The notes under the pieces were generated by a model, which had not been told where the DNA came from, searched no databases, and saw only the letters and a program-made list of their open reading frames with translations. A DNA stretch of 64,000 nt from Gymnodinialimonas ulvae. Lineage in GTDB: Bacteria; Pseudomonadota; Alphaproteobacteria; Rhodobacterales; Rhodobacteraceae. Both the position numbers and the translations under genes were made by a program. Where the stretch lies: the NCBI RefSeq assembly GCF_037543845.1, contig NZ_JBBIFX010000004.1, positions 186,001-250,000 of the forward strand. The letters are read 5' to 3'. Of this stretch, positions 16,693-25,460 are shown piece by piece (position 1 is the first letter of the stretch; each line of letters begins with the position of its first letter).

Positions 16693-16736
16693 TATACCAA
16701 AGCTATACGTGATCTATACCAAGTCTATACGTCCGA
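16693..16736. repeat. Four tandem 11-bp TATAC repeats upstream of serS
   Basis: Units begin at 16693, 16704, 16715 and 16726: TATACCAAAGC, TATACGTGATC, TATACCAAGTC, TATACGTCCGA. The period is exactly 11 bp, about one helical turn. The array is bracketed by GATCGGA (16684-16690) and TCCGATC (16732-16738), so the whole block is a loose palindrome. A second four-unit array with the same period lies at 32569-32612. Confidence 0.8.
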
Positions 16737-16764
16737 TCCGGGGCTCCGCCCGTTCGCGGCTTGA

Positions 16765-16799
16765 AACGTCCACTGGACGTTCCATCGGCTTACAGCCGA
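16765..16799. promoter_or_regulatory. Two adjacent small hairpins before serS
   Basis: AACGTCCACTGGACGTT (16765-16781) is a near-complete inverted repeat with 8-bp arms. TCGGCTTACAGCCGA (16785-16799) is a 6-bp stem with a 3-nt loop, 3 nt later. They sit between the pentapeptide gene and serS, 80 nt before the serS start. They may be a terminator for the upstream gene or leader structure for serS; there is no U-run to decide. Confidence 0.4.
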
Positions 16800-16878
16800 A
16801 CCGCCACTCACCCCCTTTCCCCGCCTTTCCCCCTCTGGCATACCCCGCCCCAGCAACCACATCCGGAGGGCCAGACCC

Positions 16879-18171
16879 ATGCATGACATCCGCATGATCC
16901 GCGACAATCCAGCCGCCTTCGACGCGGCCCTCTCGCGCCGGGATCTCGCGCCGATGTCCGCCGACATTCTGGCCCTTGACGAAGCCCGCCGCGCCGCCAT
17001 AACCGCCGCTGAAACGGCTCTGGCCGACCGCAATGCCGCCTCGAAAAACGTAGGCAAAGCAAAGGCTTCCGGTGATGAGGCCGAGTTCGAACGTCTCCGC
17101 GCGCTGGTGGCCGACAAGAAGGCCGAGATTGCCCGTCTCGAAGACGAGGCCCGCGCCCGCGACGCCGAATTGACCGCCATTCTGGAGGCCATCCCGAACC
17201 TGCCCGCCGCCGATATTCCCGACGGCGACAGTGAAGACGACAACGTCGAGTTACACCGCCGCGGCACGCCGCGCGAATTTGCCTTCAAGCCCTTGGAACA
17301 TTTCGATATTCCCGCTGTCAAACCGTCGATGGATTTCGAAACCGCCGCCAAACTATCCGGCGCCCGCTTCGTCCTTCTGAGCGGCGCCATCGCCCGTTTG
17401 CACCGCGCGCTTGCGCAGTTCATGCTCGACGTCCACACCACCGAAAACGGCCTCACCGAAGTCAATGCCCCCGTCCTCGTCCGCAACGAGACCATGTACG
17501 GCACCGGCCAGCTTCCGAAGTTCGGCGAAGACAGCTATCAAACCACCAACGGCTGGTGGCTCATCCCCACCTCCGAGGTCAGCCTGACGAACATCGTCGC
17601 GGGCGAAACCGTCGAGGAAAGCTATCTCCCGCGCCGCTACACCGCGCACTCCCTCTGCTTCCGCTCCGAGGCCGGCTCCGCGGGCCGTGACACCGCCGGA
17701 ATGCTGCGCCAGCATCAGTTCGAGAAGGTCGAGATGGTCTCCGTCACCCATCCCGATAAAAGCGATGAAGAACAACGCCGTATGTTGGATTGCGCCGAGG
17801 GCATCCTCGACCGTCTCGGCATCCCCTACCGCACCATTGTGCTGTGCACCGGCGACATGGGCTTCGGCGCGACGCGGACCTTCGATATCGAAGCCTGGCT
17901 ACCCGGTCAGAACACCTATCGCGAGATCAGCTCCGTCTCCACTTGCGGCGCGTTCCAGGCCCGCCGCATGAACGCCCGCTTCAAGCCCGAGGGCGGCGGC
18001 AAGCCAGAATTCGTCCACACCCTCAACGGCTCCGGCCTCGCCGTCGGCCGCTGCCTGATCGCGGTGCTCGAGAACGGCCAACAGGAAGACGGCTCCGTCA
18101 CCCTCCCCGAGGCGCTGCACCCCTATCTGGGCGGCAAAACCCGGATCGAAGCGGACGGCACGCTCGCCTGA
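16879..18171 (+). CDS. serS: Seryl-tRNA synthetase
   Basis: A 430-residue class II synthetase charging tRNA-Ser and tRNA-Sec. It has the N-terminal long coiled-coil arm (about residues 30-100), then the catalytic core with motif 2 as FRSEAGSAGRDTAGMLRQHQ followed by FEKVEMV, and motif 3 as GSGLAVGRCLIAVLENGQQ. It starts MHDIRMIRDNPAAFDAALSR, exactly as in the family, with GGAGGG about 9 nt before the ATG. The leader carries the TATAC array and two hairpins. Confidence 0.98.
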   Translation: MHDIRMIRDNPAAFDAALSRRDLAPMSADILALDEARRAAITAAETALADRNAASKNVGKAKASGDEAEFERLRALVADKKAEIARLEDEARARDAELTAILEAIPNLPAADIPDGDSEDDNVELHRRGTPREFAFKPLEHFDIPAVKPSMDFETAAKLSGARFVLLSGAIARLHRALAQFMLDVHTTENGLTEVNAPVLVRNETMYGTGQLPKFGEDSYQTTNGWWLIPTSEVSLTNIVAGETVEESYLPRRYTAHSLCFRSEAGSAGRDTAGMLRQHQFEKVEMVSVTHPDKSDEEQRRMLDCAEGILDRLGIPYRTIVLCTGDMGFGATRTFDIEAWLPGQNTYREISSVSTCGAFQARRMNARFKPEGGGKPEFVHTLNGSGLAVGRCLIAVLENGQQEDGSVTLPEALHPYLGGKTRIEADGTLA

Positions 18172-18213
18172 CGCAGCGGCGGAACCATTCAGCGTTCCGC
18201 GCGTTTGCGAGAC

Positions 18214-18945
18214 ATGACCTATATGCATGTGCCCGCCCAGACCGATCGCGCCCGCCTTTGGGCCATCCTGTGCCTGACCGCCGCGATCGCCTTCGCAATC
18301 GTGCCGGTTTTCGCCAATCCCTTCGGTGGGTTCGACGCCGACCGCTTCCCCGTTCCCGTCGACACCCTGCCGATCCAGCCCGCCGGATGGGCCTTTTCGA
18401 TCTGGGGACCAATCTACCTTTGGCTCATCGCTTCGACGGGATACGGCCTGCTCAAACGTGACGACGATGCCCGATGGACGGACCACCGCCCATGGTTATT
18501 CGCCTCGCTGGCCATCGGCGCTGCGTGGATCCCTGTCGCCAACGCCTCGCCGATCTGGGCCAGCGTTCTGATCGTCATCATGCTTCTGACCGCGCTCGTC
18601 GCCCTGCAAAAGGCGCCCCTGATCGAACGCGTATGGGCGCGTTGGCCCATCGGGCTCTACGCGGGCTGGCTCACGGCAGCCAGCTTCGTGTCCCTCGCCA
18701 CCCTCGCCGCCGGATACGGGATCACGTCGCCGCAACTGGCCAGCTGGATCGCCCTTCCCTTGGCGATCGTGATGGCAGCGCTCATCAACTGGCGTGTGTG
18801 GACCTGGACCTACCCCATCGCGGTTGTCTGGGCTGCGGTCGGGATCGCTGTTGCGAACTGGCCTTCCGGCTTCGCATGGGGCGCGGCGACGGGTGCTTGC
18901 CTGATGGTGGCCTTTGCAAGCGCAGCAGTCGCGCGCCGGATGTGA
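18214..18945 (+). CDS. TspO/MBR-like membrane protein, paralogue 1
   Basis: A 243-residue protein with about seven hydrophobic segments, related to the TspO/MBR superfamily. It has LPIQPAGWAFSIWGPIYLW (the family W-x-F-x-I-W-x-x-x-Y motif), GLYAGWLTAASFVSLATLAAG, and a tryptophan-rich end (WRVWTWTYPIAVVWAAVGI). TspO proteins bind tetrapyrroles and have oxygen- and light-dependent regulatory roles in Rhodobacter, but this is the longer divergent branch, so the name is tentative. ATG 18214 is chosen over a TTG at 18205. Its paralogue follows 45 nt downstream, in the same direction as serS. Confidence 0.75.
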   Translation: MTYMHVPAQTDRARLWAILCLTAAIAFAIVPVFANPFGGFDADRFPVPVDTLPIQPAGWAFSIWGPIYLWLIASTGYGLLKRDDDARWTDHRPWLFASLAIGAAWIPVANASPIWASVLIVIMLLTALVALQKAPLIERVWARWPIGLYAGWLTAASFVSLATLAAGYGITSPQLASWIALPLAIVMAALINWRVWTWTYPIAVVWAAVGIAVANWPSGFAWGAATGACLMVAFASAAVARRM

Positions 18946-18990
18946 GGGCAAGGCTGGCCCGCGCGGCCACGCTGCAGTAAGGGGGCGCAC

Positions 18991-19701
18991 ATGCACCGCC
19001 TTCTCGCTCTCCTCACCCTCGTCGCAGCCTTCACCTTCGCGCTGGTGCCGGTCTTCACCGAACCCTTCACCGGGTTCGATCCCGCTCATCTGCCGAACCC
19101 GGTCGGACGCCTGCCGATCCAACCCTCTGGTTACGCCTTCGCGATTTGGGGCGTGATCTATCTCTGGCTCATTGCAAGCGCGGGCTACGGGCTCGTCAAA
19201 CACGGCAATGACCCCGACTGGGCCCCGCACCGCCCCTGGCTCATCGCATCCATGGCGCTCGGTGCCGCATGGATCCCCGTGGCGCTCGCCGCCCCGGTGC
19301 CCGCCACCGTGATGATCTTCGCCATGTGGGCCACGGCGCTCATCGCCCTGTTGAAAGCACCGCAAACCGACCCGGGCTTCGCCATCGCCCCCATCGGCCT
19401 CTATACCGGCTGGCTCACCGCCGCATCCTTTGTCGCGGCGGCCACCGTCGCGGCAGGGTACGACATCGGATCGCGGATCTCGGCAAGCTGGGTCGCTCTC
19501 GCCATCGCCCTCATCGCCGCCGTGGTCATCACCCGCAAGACGCCCACCCTCGCCTATCCCGGCGCCGTCATCTGGGCGCTCACCGGCACCATGATCGCGA
19601 ACTGGAACATCTTTCCCGCCTTCGCCACATCTGCCGCACTCGGAGCGCTCCTGCTGATCGCCATCGGCCTCGGCCGCCGGATCGATGCCGCCCGGGCCTG
19701 A
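18991..19701 (+). CDS. TspO/MBR-like membrane protein, paralogue 2
   Basis: A 236-residue tandem paralogue of the upstream gene. Shared segments include FALVPVFTEPFTGFDPAHLP (compare FAIVPVFANPFGGFDADRFP), LPIQPSGYAFAIWGVIYLW, the HRPWLIAS motif and GLYTGWLTAASFVAAATVAA. ATG 18991 is the only good start and gives a protein beginning directly with a hydrophobic helix. The pair is probably co-transcribed. The substrate or ligand is unknown. Confidence 0.75.
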   Translation: MHRLLALLTLVAAFTFALVPVFTEPFTGFDPAHLPNPVGRLPIQPSGYAFAIWGVIYLWLIASAGYGLVKHGNDPDWAPHRPWLIASMALGAAWIPVALAAPVPATVMIFAMWATALIALLKAPQTDPGFAIAPIGLYTGWLTAASFVAAATVAAGYDIGSRISASWVALAIALIAAVVITRKTPTLAYPGAVIWALTGTMIANWNIFPAFATSAALGALLLIAIGLGRRIDAARA

Positions 19702-19870
19702 CGCCGCGCGGAAGGTCCCTCCATTTGCCAGGCAAACCTCTCACATCGTGCCGCACGGGCGTGTGTGCGGCGGACGGAGGCGGGCGGGTGGGCCCTTCGC
19801 CGCACACAAGCCGACACCTTCGCCCACACCACCGCTGGACGCCCCCGACGCCACCCGATACACCGCGCCC

Positions 19871-20659
19871 ATGCGTATTCTCATCACAAACGACGACGGC
19901 ATCAACGCCCCCGGCCTCAAGGTCCTGCACGCCATCGCAGCCGAGCTTGCGGGCGAAGATAATGTCTGGACCGTCGCGCCCGCGTTCGAGCAATCGGGCG
20001 TCGGCCATTGCATCTCCTATGTTCATCCCACGCTGATCTCCGAATTCGGACCGCAGCGCTTCGCCGCCGAAGGCTCGCCTGCCGATTGCGTCATCGCAGC
20101 TCTGCACGAGGTGATGAAGGAGGCGCCGCCCGACCTGATCCTGTCGGGGGTGAACAAGGGCAACAATTCCGCCGAAAACACGCTTTATTCCGGCACCATC
20201 GGCGCTGCGATCGAGGCCGCGATCCAGGGCGTGCCCGCCATCGCCCTGTCGCAATACTACGGCCCCGCAAACCTGACCCTGGACAATTCGTTCGAGGCCG
20301 CCGCCACCCACGGCGCCGATGTGATCCGCAAGATCCTCGCCGCGCCCGGTGCCTTCGACAGCAGCCCTTACAAGCTGTTTTACAACGTCAATTTCCCGCC
20401 CTGCCCGGCGGCGGACGTCAAAGGCACCCGCGTTGTCGCGCAAGGCTTCCGTGAGGGGCAGCGCGGCATGGGCATGAAGGCCGATATCGCGCCGAACGGG
20501 CGCAAGTTCCTCTGGATCACCGGCAATCCGCAGAACGTCTCTTCCGGGCCCGACACCGACGCGACGGTCAATATCGACGGCTACATTTCGGTCACGCCGA
20601 TGCAGGCCGACCTGACCGCGCGAGACCGCCTCGCCGACCTGAAGGCCGCCGTGGAATGA
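19871..20659 (+). CDS. surE: 5'/3'-nucleotidase SurE
   Basis: A 262-residue metal-dependent nucleoside monophosphate phosphatase. It opens with the diagnostic MRILITNDDGINAPGLKVL (metal ligands Asp8-Asp9), then SGVGHCISY, GTPADCV-like GSPADCVIAALHEV and LILSGVNKGNNSAENTLYSG. The family length is about 255. ATG 19871 gives the conserved start; the longer open frame upstream is composition-driven. The stop overlaps pcm (ATGA). Surviving-protein genes surE and pcm are commonly neighbours. Confidence 0.97.
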   Translation: MRILITNDDGINAPGLKVLHAIAAELAGEDNVWTVAPAFEQSGVGHCISYVHPTLISEFGPQRFAAEGSPADCVIAALHEVMKEAPPDLILSGVNKGNNSAENTLYSGTIGAAIEAAIQGVPAIALSQYYGPANLTLDNSFEAAATHGADVIRKILAAPGAFDSSPYKLFYNVNFPPCPAADVKGTRVVAQGFREGQRGMGMKADIAPNGRKFLWITGNPQNVSSGPDTDATVNIDGYISVTPMQADLTARDRLADLKAAVE

Positions 20660-21309
20660 CGGATGGCCGGGGCTATGACGCGGAACGCAAGATGCAGTTC
20701 CTGTTTCAGCTCCGCCAGAAGGGGATCACCGATGCCCGCGTTCTGACCGCGATGGAAAAGATCGACCGCGGCGATTACGTGCGCGGTCACTTCGCCGACC
20801 GCGCCTACGAGGACATGCCGCTGCCCATCGCGTCCGGCCAGACCATCAGCCAGCCCTCCGTGGTGGGCCTGATGACCCAGGCGCTCGACGTGCAGCCGCG
20901 CGATACCGTGCTCGAAGTCGGCACCGGCTCGGGCTATCAGGCCGCGATCCTGTCGCAGCTGGCCCGCCGGGTCTATACCGTGGACCGGCACCGCAACCTC
21001 ACCCGCGAGGCCGAGCTGGCCTTCACCCGCGAAGGCCTCGCCAACATCACCGTCATCACCGGCGACGGCTCCTATGGCCTGCCCGAACAGGGCCCGTTCG
21101 ACCGGATCCTCGTGACGGCCGCCGCCGAAGATCCGCCCGGGCCGCTCATGGGGCAACTCAAACCCGGCGGTGTCATGGTGGTGCCCGTGGGCCAATCCGA
21201 CACCGTGCAAAGCCTGATCAAGGTGACCCGTACCGAAACCGGCTTCGACTATGACGAGATCATGCCGGTCCGCTTCGTCCCCTTGATGGAAGGCGTTGCG
21301 CGCGACTGA
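20656..21309 (+). CDS. pcm: Protein-L-isoaspartate O-methyltransferase
   Basis: A 217-residue SAM-dependent enzyme that starts repair of isoaspartyl residues in aged proteins. It contains the family motif PLPIASGQTISQPSVVGLMT, the SAM loop VLEVGTGSGYQAAILSQL, FDRILVTAAAEDPPGPLMGQ and a C-terminal RFVPLMEG. It is translationally coupled to surE. An NlpD-like gene lies 2.2 kb on, recalling the surE-pcm-nlpD order of gammaproteobacteria, with a histidine kinase gene lying between on the other strand. Confidence 0.97.
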   Translation: MTDGRGYDAERKMQFLFQLRQKGITDARVLTAMEKIDRGDYVRGHFADRAYEDMPLPIASGQTISQPSVVGLMTQALDVQPRDTVLEVGTGSGYQAAILSQLARRVYTVDRHRNLTREAELAFTREGLANITVITGDGSYGLPEQGPFDRILVTAAAEDPPGPLMGQLKPGGVMVVPVGQSDTVQSLIKVTRTETGFDYDEIMPVRFVPLMEGVARD

Positions 21310-21311
21310 TC

Positions 21312-21332
21312 GCGGCCCGGCAGCCGGGCCGC
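21312..21332. terminator. Bidirectional hairpin between pcm and histidine kinase
   Basis: GCGGCCCGG (21312-21320), loop CAG, CCGGGCCGC (21324-21332): a perfect 9-bp stem lying exactly between the two convergent stop codons. There is no U-tract on either strand. Position and strength suggest it ends or protects both transcripts. Confidence 0.55.
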
Positions 21333-23309
21333 CTAACCCGCCGCCCGCGCCCCGGCCAGCGCGGCCGCCACCGCCTGCGCCAGTTCCGTCGGTGCCGTGG
21401 GCTTTTGCAACAGCGGCGCCTGCACCTCGCCCATCTCCTGCAACGTGAACCCGGTGTAGCCCGACATGTAGATCACCGGCATCTGCGCAAAGCGTTCGCG
21501 CACCCGGCGCGCCAGCTCAAAGCCCCCGAACGCGCCCGGCATGACCACATCCGTCATCAACAGATCGAACCGCTCTCCGCCCTCCGCGATCGCCAGCGCC
21601 TCCTGCCCCGATGTGGCCCCGATCACCCCATAACCCAGGCCTTCCAGCACATCCGTCATCGTCGACAGCAACATGTACTCATCCTCCACCAGAAGGATCA
21701 GCTCCCCGGTCCCGGCCGGTATATCCTCCGGCGGCACCGCCGCCTCCCGCGCGCCCTGCGAGGTGCCGCGCGGCAGGGTCATCTGCACCGTGGTGCCGAC
21801 GCCTTCCTCGGAATAGATGCGCAGATCGCCGTCGGCCTGCCGGATGAACCCATACACAATCGCCAGGCCCAACCCGGTGCCGGAATTGCTCTGCTTGGTG
21901 GTGAAAAACGGATCGGTGCTGCGCGCCAACGTCTCCTCATCCATGCCCGGCCCGTTGTCCGCGACACTGATCTCCACGTAGCGAAAGCGCGCGCCGCTCT
22001 CGGCGCTGGTCTGATCCTGTCGGTCTTCGAGATCCTGATCGGTGGAGCGCACCGCGCGGGCGCGAATGCGGATCCGGTTGCCTTTGCCCGAGCGCAGCAT
22101 CGCGTCGCGCGCGTTCAGCACCAGGTTCATCAACGCCGTTTCAAGCTGCGCCTGGTCGCACAGATGCCGAAGATCTGGGTCCGACACCGCCAGATCAATC
22201 TCGAAATGCGCCTCCAGCATCGGGCGGACCAACCGCGCGAATGCGTCGAACACCTCCTGCGTGGACTTCACACTGGCCCGCCCCGGCTGCCGCCGCGCAA
22301 AGGCCAGAAGCCGCGCCGTCAGCGCTGCGCCATTCTGGATCGATTGCTGCGCGGTCTCGAGATACGTCGCCCGCTCCTGCGGGTCATCCGAACGCGCCGC
22401 CAATTCGACGGAATACAGCAATGCCGCCAGCAAGTTATTGAAATCATGCGCGATACCACCGGTCAGCTGCCCCAGCGCATCCAACCGCCCCTTGCGCTCG
22501 ATCACCTGCCGATTGCGCTCCTCGTTGGAGACATCGTCCAGCACAAGAACCGTGTGAATGCCTGGTAAATCGTGCTTGGGCCGCGCGTTCGACACCCGCA
22601 CGTAACGCGCCTCCTCCGTCTCCGACAGCGCCCGCATCAGATGCGTTTCCCCGCGCAGATCATGGCCCAACAAAGCCCGTTTCAAAGGGTCCGCGCTGGC
22701 CAGGAGCGGCTGCATCGTTTCGTAATCGATGAACCGCGCGCCTTCGGGCCAGACCATCGGGACCGGTCGTGTGACCCCGCCAAGCAACGCCCGCGCGCGC
22801 TCATTGATGCGCACGATCTGCCCCTCCGCGTTCAAGGCTATGATCCCGCTGGAGGCGGCGTTGAAAATCGTCTCCAATTCGTCGCGTGCTGCCGCAATCG
22901 CCGCCTCGGAGCGCTTTTGCGCCGAGATATCGGTCGCCACGCCAATATGGCGCCACACCTCGCCATCCGTGTCGCGGTCAAAAACGGTGTCGTTGGACAA
23001 AAGCCAGACCCAATGCCCCGCCTTGTGGCGCATCCGGTATTCGATGGAGACCACGTCTCCGTCGTCCAACTCCTGGATCGCGGCGAAGTATTTCGCAATC
23101 TCGGGCAGGTCATCGGGATGGCAGACGCGCGGGAAAAATGCCTGACCCATCGCGCCGAGTTCCGCGCCGGAATACCCCAGGACCTCACCGAGCACGGCGT
23201 TGGAATACTCGTTCGATTGGGTCTTTTGATTGAACACATAGATGATGCCGGGCACCACATCGGTGATCTTCGAGAGGACTTCTTCAGCCTCTCCTTTGCT
23301 TATCGACAT
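21333..23309 (-). CDS. PAS-domain hybrid sensor histidine kinase
   Basis: A 658-residue soluble hybrid kinase without membrane segments. In order: PAS (about residues 10-130, with RMRHKAGHWVWLLSNDTVF and the PAC end GVATDISAQKRSEAAI), a second PAS (about 140-260), HisKA with the phospho-acceptor in LTGGIAHDFNNLLAALLYSV (about 285), then HATPase_c with N box LMNLVLNARDAM, G1 DNGPGM and G2 GTGLGLAI. The C-terminal receiver domain (about 535-655) has acidic VEDEY, phospho-acceptor Asp in LLMTDVVMPG, and lysine in LLQKPTAP. The PAS pair suggests a cytoplasmic redox, light or ligand signal. No cognate regulator is adjacent. Confidence 0.93.
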   Translation of the reverse strand: MSISKGEAEEVLSKITDVVPGIIYVFNQKTQSNEYSNAVLGEVLGYSGAELGAMGQAFFPRVCHPDDLPEIAKYFAAIQELDDGDVVSIEYRMRHKAGHWVWLLSNDTVFDRDTDGEVWRHIGVATDISAQKRSEAAIAAARDELETIFNAASSGIIALNAEGQIVRINERARALLGGVTRPVPMVWPEGARFIDYETMQPLLASADPLKRALLGHDLRGETHLMRALSETEEARYVRVSNARPKHDLPGIHTVLVLDDVSNEERNRQVIERKGRLDALGQLTGGIAHDFNNLLAALLYSVELAARSDDPQERATYLETAQQSIQNGAALTARLLAFARRQPGRASVKSTQEVFDAFARLVRPMLEAHFEIDLAVSDPDLRHLCDQAQLETALMNLVLNARDAMLRSGKGNRIRIRARAVRSTDQDLEDRQDQTSAESGARFRYVEISVADNGPGMDEETLARSTDPFFTTKQSNSGTGLGLAIVYGFIRQADGDLRIYSEEGVGTTVQMTLPRGTSQGAREAAVPPEDIPAGTGELILLVEDEYMLLSTMTDVLEGLGYGVIGATSGQEALAIAEGGERFDLLMTDVVMPGAFGGFELARRVRERFAQMPVIYMSGYTGFTLQEMGEVQAPLLQKPTAPTELAQAVAAALAGARAAG

Positions 23310-23520
23310 GATGTCCCCGCGTCCGCTGGCACCGCCGCCTTACCACAGTCTTTCGCATTCCCTCAGCCTTTTGCGCCCCTGCCCAAGGGGCAATCCGCCG
23401 CGCATCCGGCTTTTGAGCGCCGCCCCCCTTCCGATTTCGCCGGTTTCGGTGTAATCTCCGCCTTAAAACTAAGTGCAAAGGCCCGTCACGAGGCCGACAT
23501 CTGAGGAAGGTCCGAGCGCC

Positions 23521-24669
23521 ATGCGCCAGCCGTTTGTTCAATTCGCCCGCCGCAGCCTGTTTCTGCTGGCGCCCCTGGCCCTTGCGGCCTGTGTCGGGGC
23601 ACCGCCGGATTGGGATTTCGATTTCCGTCCCAACGCCCCGCGCGGCGCGGCCGTCACCGCCGAACGGCCCGCCCCCGACAGCCGGGGCCTGATCTCCTAC
23701 GACAGCTACCAGGTCGCCGTGGCCCGCCGCGGTGATACCGTCTCCGATGTCGCCACACGCATCGGTCTGGGGGCCGAGGAACTGGCCGCCTTCAATGGCC
23801 GCTCCGCCGCCGACACCCTGCGCGATGGCGAAGTCCTTGCCCTGCCCCGCCGCATCGACGGCGGCACGCGGCCCGGCGCTGGCAACAGTGACATCGCCAA
23901 TATTGCGCGCGGCGCGATTGATGCCGCCGACGCCTCCCGTCCCGCTGCGTCCGGCCCGCAAATCCCCACCGGTCAGGAACCCGTGCGCCACCGCATCGCG
24001 CGCGGCGAGACCGCGTATTCCGTGGCACGCCTTTACGGCGTGTCGGTGCGCAGCCTGGCCGAATGGAACGGCCTTGGCCCCGATCTCGCGGTCCGCGAGG
24101 GGCAATTCCTGCTGATCCCAATCGTGGTTGAAACCGCCGCCGCGACGGACGGTACCGCGCCGGGCACCTCGGTGGCACCGCTGCCGCCCTCGGCGTCTTC
24201 GCCGCTGCCCGATGGCATCGAAACCGCGACCCTGCCCGATCTCGAAGGCACCGGCACCGGCACAACCGCCGCAGCGCCCGCCGCCGAGGCAGCGCCTGCT
24301 CCGGCCGCGCCGGCACAATCCAACGCGCGCCTGATCCGCCCGGTCGACGGCTCGATCCTGCGCGGCTATGGCTCGGGCAACGAAGGCATCGACATCGCGG
24401 CCAGCGCCGGCACCCCGGTGCGCGCCGCCGCCGATGGCACCGTCGCCGCGATCACCCAGGACACCGATCAGGTGCCGATCCTCGTGGTGCGCCATGCCGA
24501 CGGATTGCTGACGGTCTACGCCAATATCCAGAACATCCGCGTCAGCCGCGGCGACAGCGTGAGTCGCGGCGCCACCGTGGCCGAGGTTGGCCCGGGCGAT
24601 CCGTCATTCCTGCATTTCGAGGTCCGGCGCGGGTTCGAGGCCGTCGATCCGGGCGATTTCCTGCCCTGA
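23521..24669 (+). CDS. nlpD: NlpD-like LysM/M23 lipoprotein (degenerate peptidase)
   Basis: A 382-residue lipoprotein with lipobox LAAC (Cys24), LysM domains at about 62-110 (RRGDTVSDVATRIGLGAEEL) and 158-203 (RGETAYSVARLYGVSVRSL), an Ala/Pro/Thr-rich linker, and a C-terminal M23/LytM domain (about 275-382). The zinc site is degraded. The HxGxD motif reads NEGID, YAH reads YAN, and HLHFE reads FLHFE, so only Asp and the final His remain. Like E. coli NlpD it is therefore likely an activator of cell-wall amidases rather than a hydrolase. The surE-pcm neighbourhood fits that identity. ATG 23521 with AGGAAGG upstream is preferred to an earlier in-frame start. Confidence 0.88.
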   Translation: MRQPFVQFARRSLFLLAPLALAACVGAPPDWDFDFRPNAPRGAAVTAERPAPDSRGLISYDSYQVAVARRGDTVSDVATRIGLGAEELAAFNGRSAADTLRDGEVLALPRRIDGGTRPGAGNSDIANIARGAIDAADASRPAASGPQIPTGQEPVRHRIARGETAYSVARLYGVSVRSLAEWNGLGPDLAVREGQFLLIPIVVETAAATDGTAPGTSVAPLPPSASSPLPDGIETATLPDLEGTGTGTTAAAPAAEAAPAPAAPAQSNARLIRPVDGSILRGYGSGNEGIDIAASAGTPVRAAADGTVAAITQDTDQVPILVVRHADGLLTVYANIQNIRVSRGDSVSRGATVAEVGPGDPSFLHFEVRRGFEAVDPGDFLP

Positions 24670-24679
24670 CGCCGTCCGC

Positions 24680-25357
24680 TTACGCCGCCGCCAGCCCCAG
24701 ACCGCAGAACGACGGCTCCAACCGGTCCACGTTGTGCGTGACCTCCACCGGGAACGACCGCCCCCGGGCCGCGTCGCCGGGGAACGCAACCGTTGCGATC
24801 CCCGCCGCAATCGGGGCGGCGGCACTTTCCGGCGTGTCCTCGATGGCGATGGCCTGCGCCGCCGAAAGGCCGAAGTGGCTGAGCGCAAGGCGGTAAATCT
24901 CCGGCGACGGCTTGCCTTTGGTGACCAGATCCGCGTCGCCTACAAAATCGAACACATCGCGCGGCAAGGCATCGCCCAACCCGTCAAACAGAAGATCGAC
25001 CGTATCCGACCCGGTGGTCGTCGCGAACCCCAGCCGCACCCCGAGGCTGCGCGCGCTTTCGACCACCTCACGAACCCCGGCCCGCGGCTCCAACCCTTCC
25101 CGCGCGAATTCGCGGAAATAGGCCACCTTGGCGCGGTGTACTTCGTCGGCGTCCACCTCTTCGCCCCGCGCGTCCGCGTAATGCGCGACCCGCGCCGCGC
25201 CACCGGGGGTACGCAGCATCTCGCGATACGCCTCGCGCCCCCATGTCCAATCCAGCCCAAGCTGTGCAAAGGCCGCGTTGAACGCCCGACGCTGCATGTC
25301 CGAGGTTTCGACAAGTGTGCCAATGGCACCGAAAAGGAGGGCTTTGGGTTGCGTCAT
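24680..25357 (-). CDS. HAD-like (CbbY-type) protein lacking catalytic aspartates
   Basis: A 225-residue HAD-superfamily protein with the CbbY/beta-phosphoglucomutase layout: a helical cap from about residue 18 to 85, motif II GFATTTGSDT, motif III TKGKPSPEIY and motif IV AIEDTPESAAAPIAAG. Motif I, normally FDxDGT, reads LLFGAIGTLVET, so the nucleophile Asp10 is Gly and the acid/base Asp12 is Ile. The rest is intact, so this is a whole gene rather than a decayed one, and it is probably not a phosphatase. A few similar sequences with LFGxIGT exist in Rhodobacterales as far as I recall. It is convergent with nlpD and divergent from the HemG-like gene. Confidence 0.88.
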   Translation of the reverse strand: MTQPKALLFGAIGTLVETSDMQRRAFNAAFAQLGLDWTWGREAYREMLRTPGGAARVAHYADARGEEVDADEVHRAKVAYFREFAREGLEPRAGVREVVESARSLGVRLGFATTTGSDTVDLLFDGLGDALPRDVFDFVGDADLVTKGKPSPEIYRLALSHFGLSAAQAIAIEDTPESAAAPIAAGIATVAFPGDAARGRSFPVEVTHNVDRLEPSFCGLGLAAA

Positions 25358-25460
25358 GGGGGCCTCGCGCAGTTGGGGGTGGGTAGATAACGCAACAACC
25401 TAGGACGCTCGGCAAAAGTTCCCGCATTTGATCGAAAAATGTCATCGCGGCCCCGCGCAT

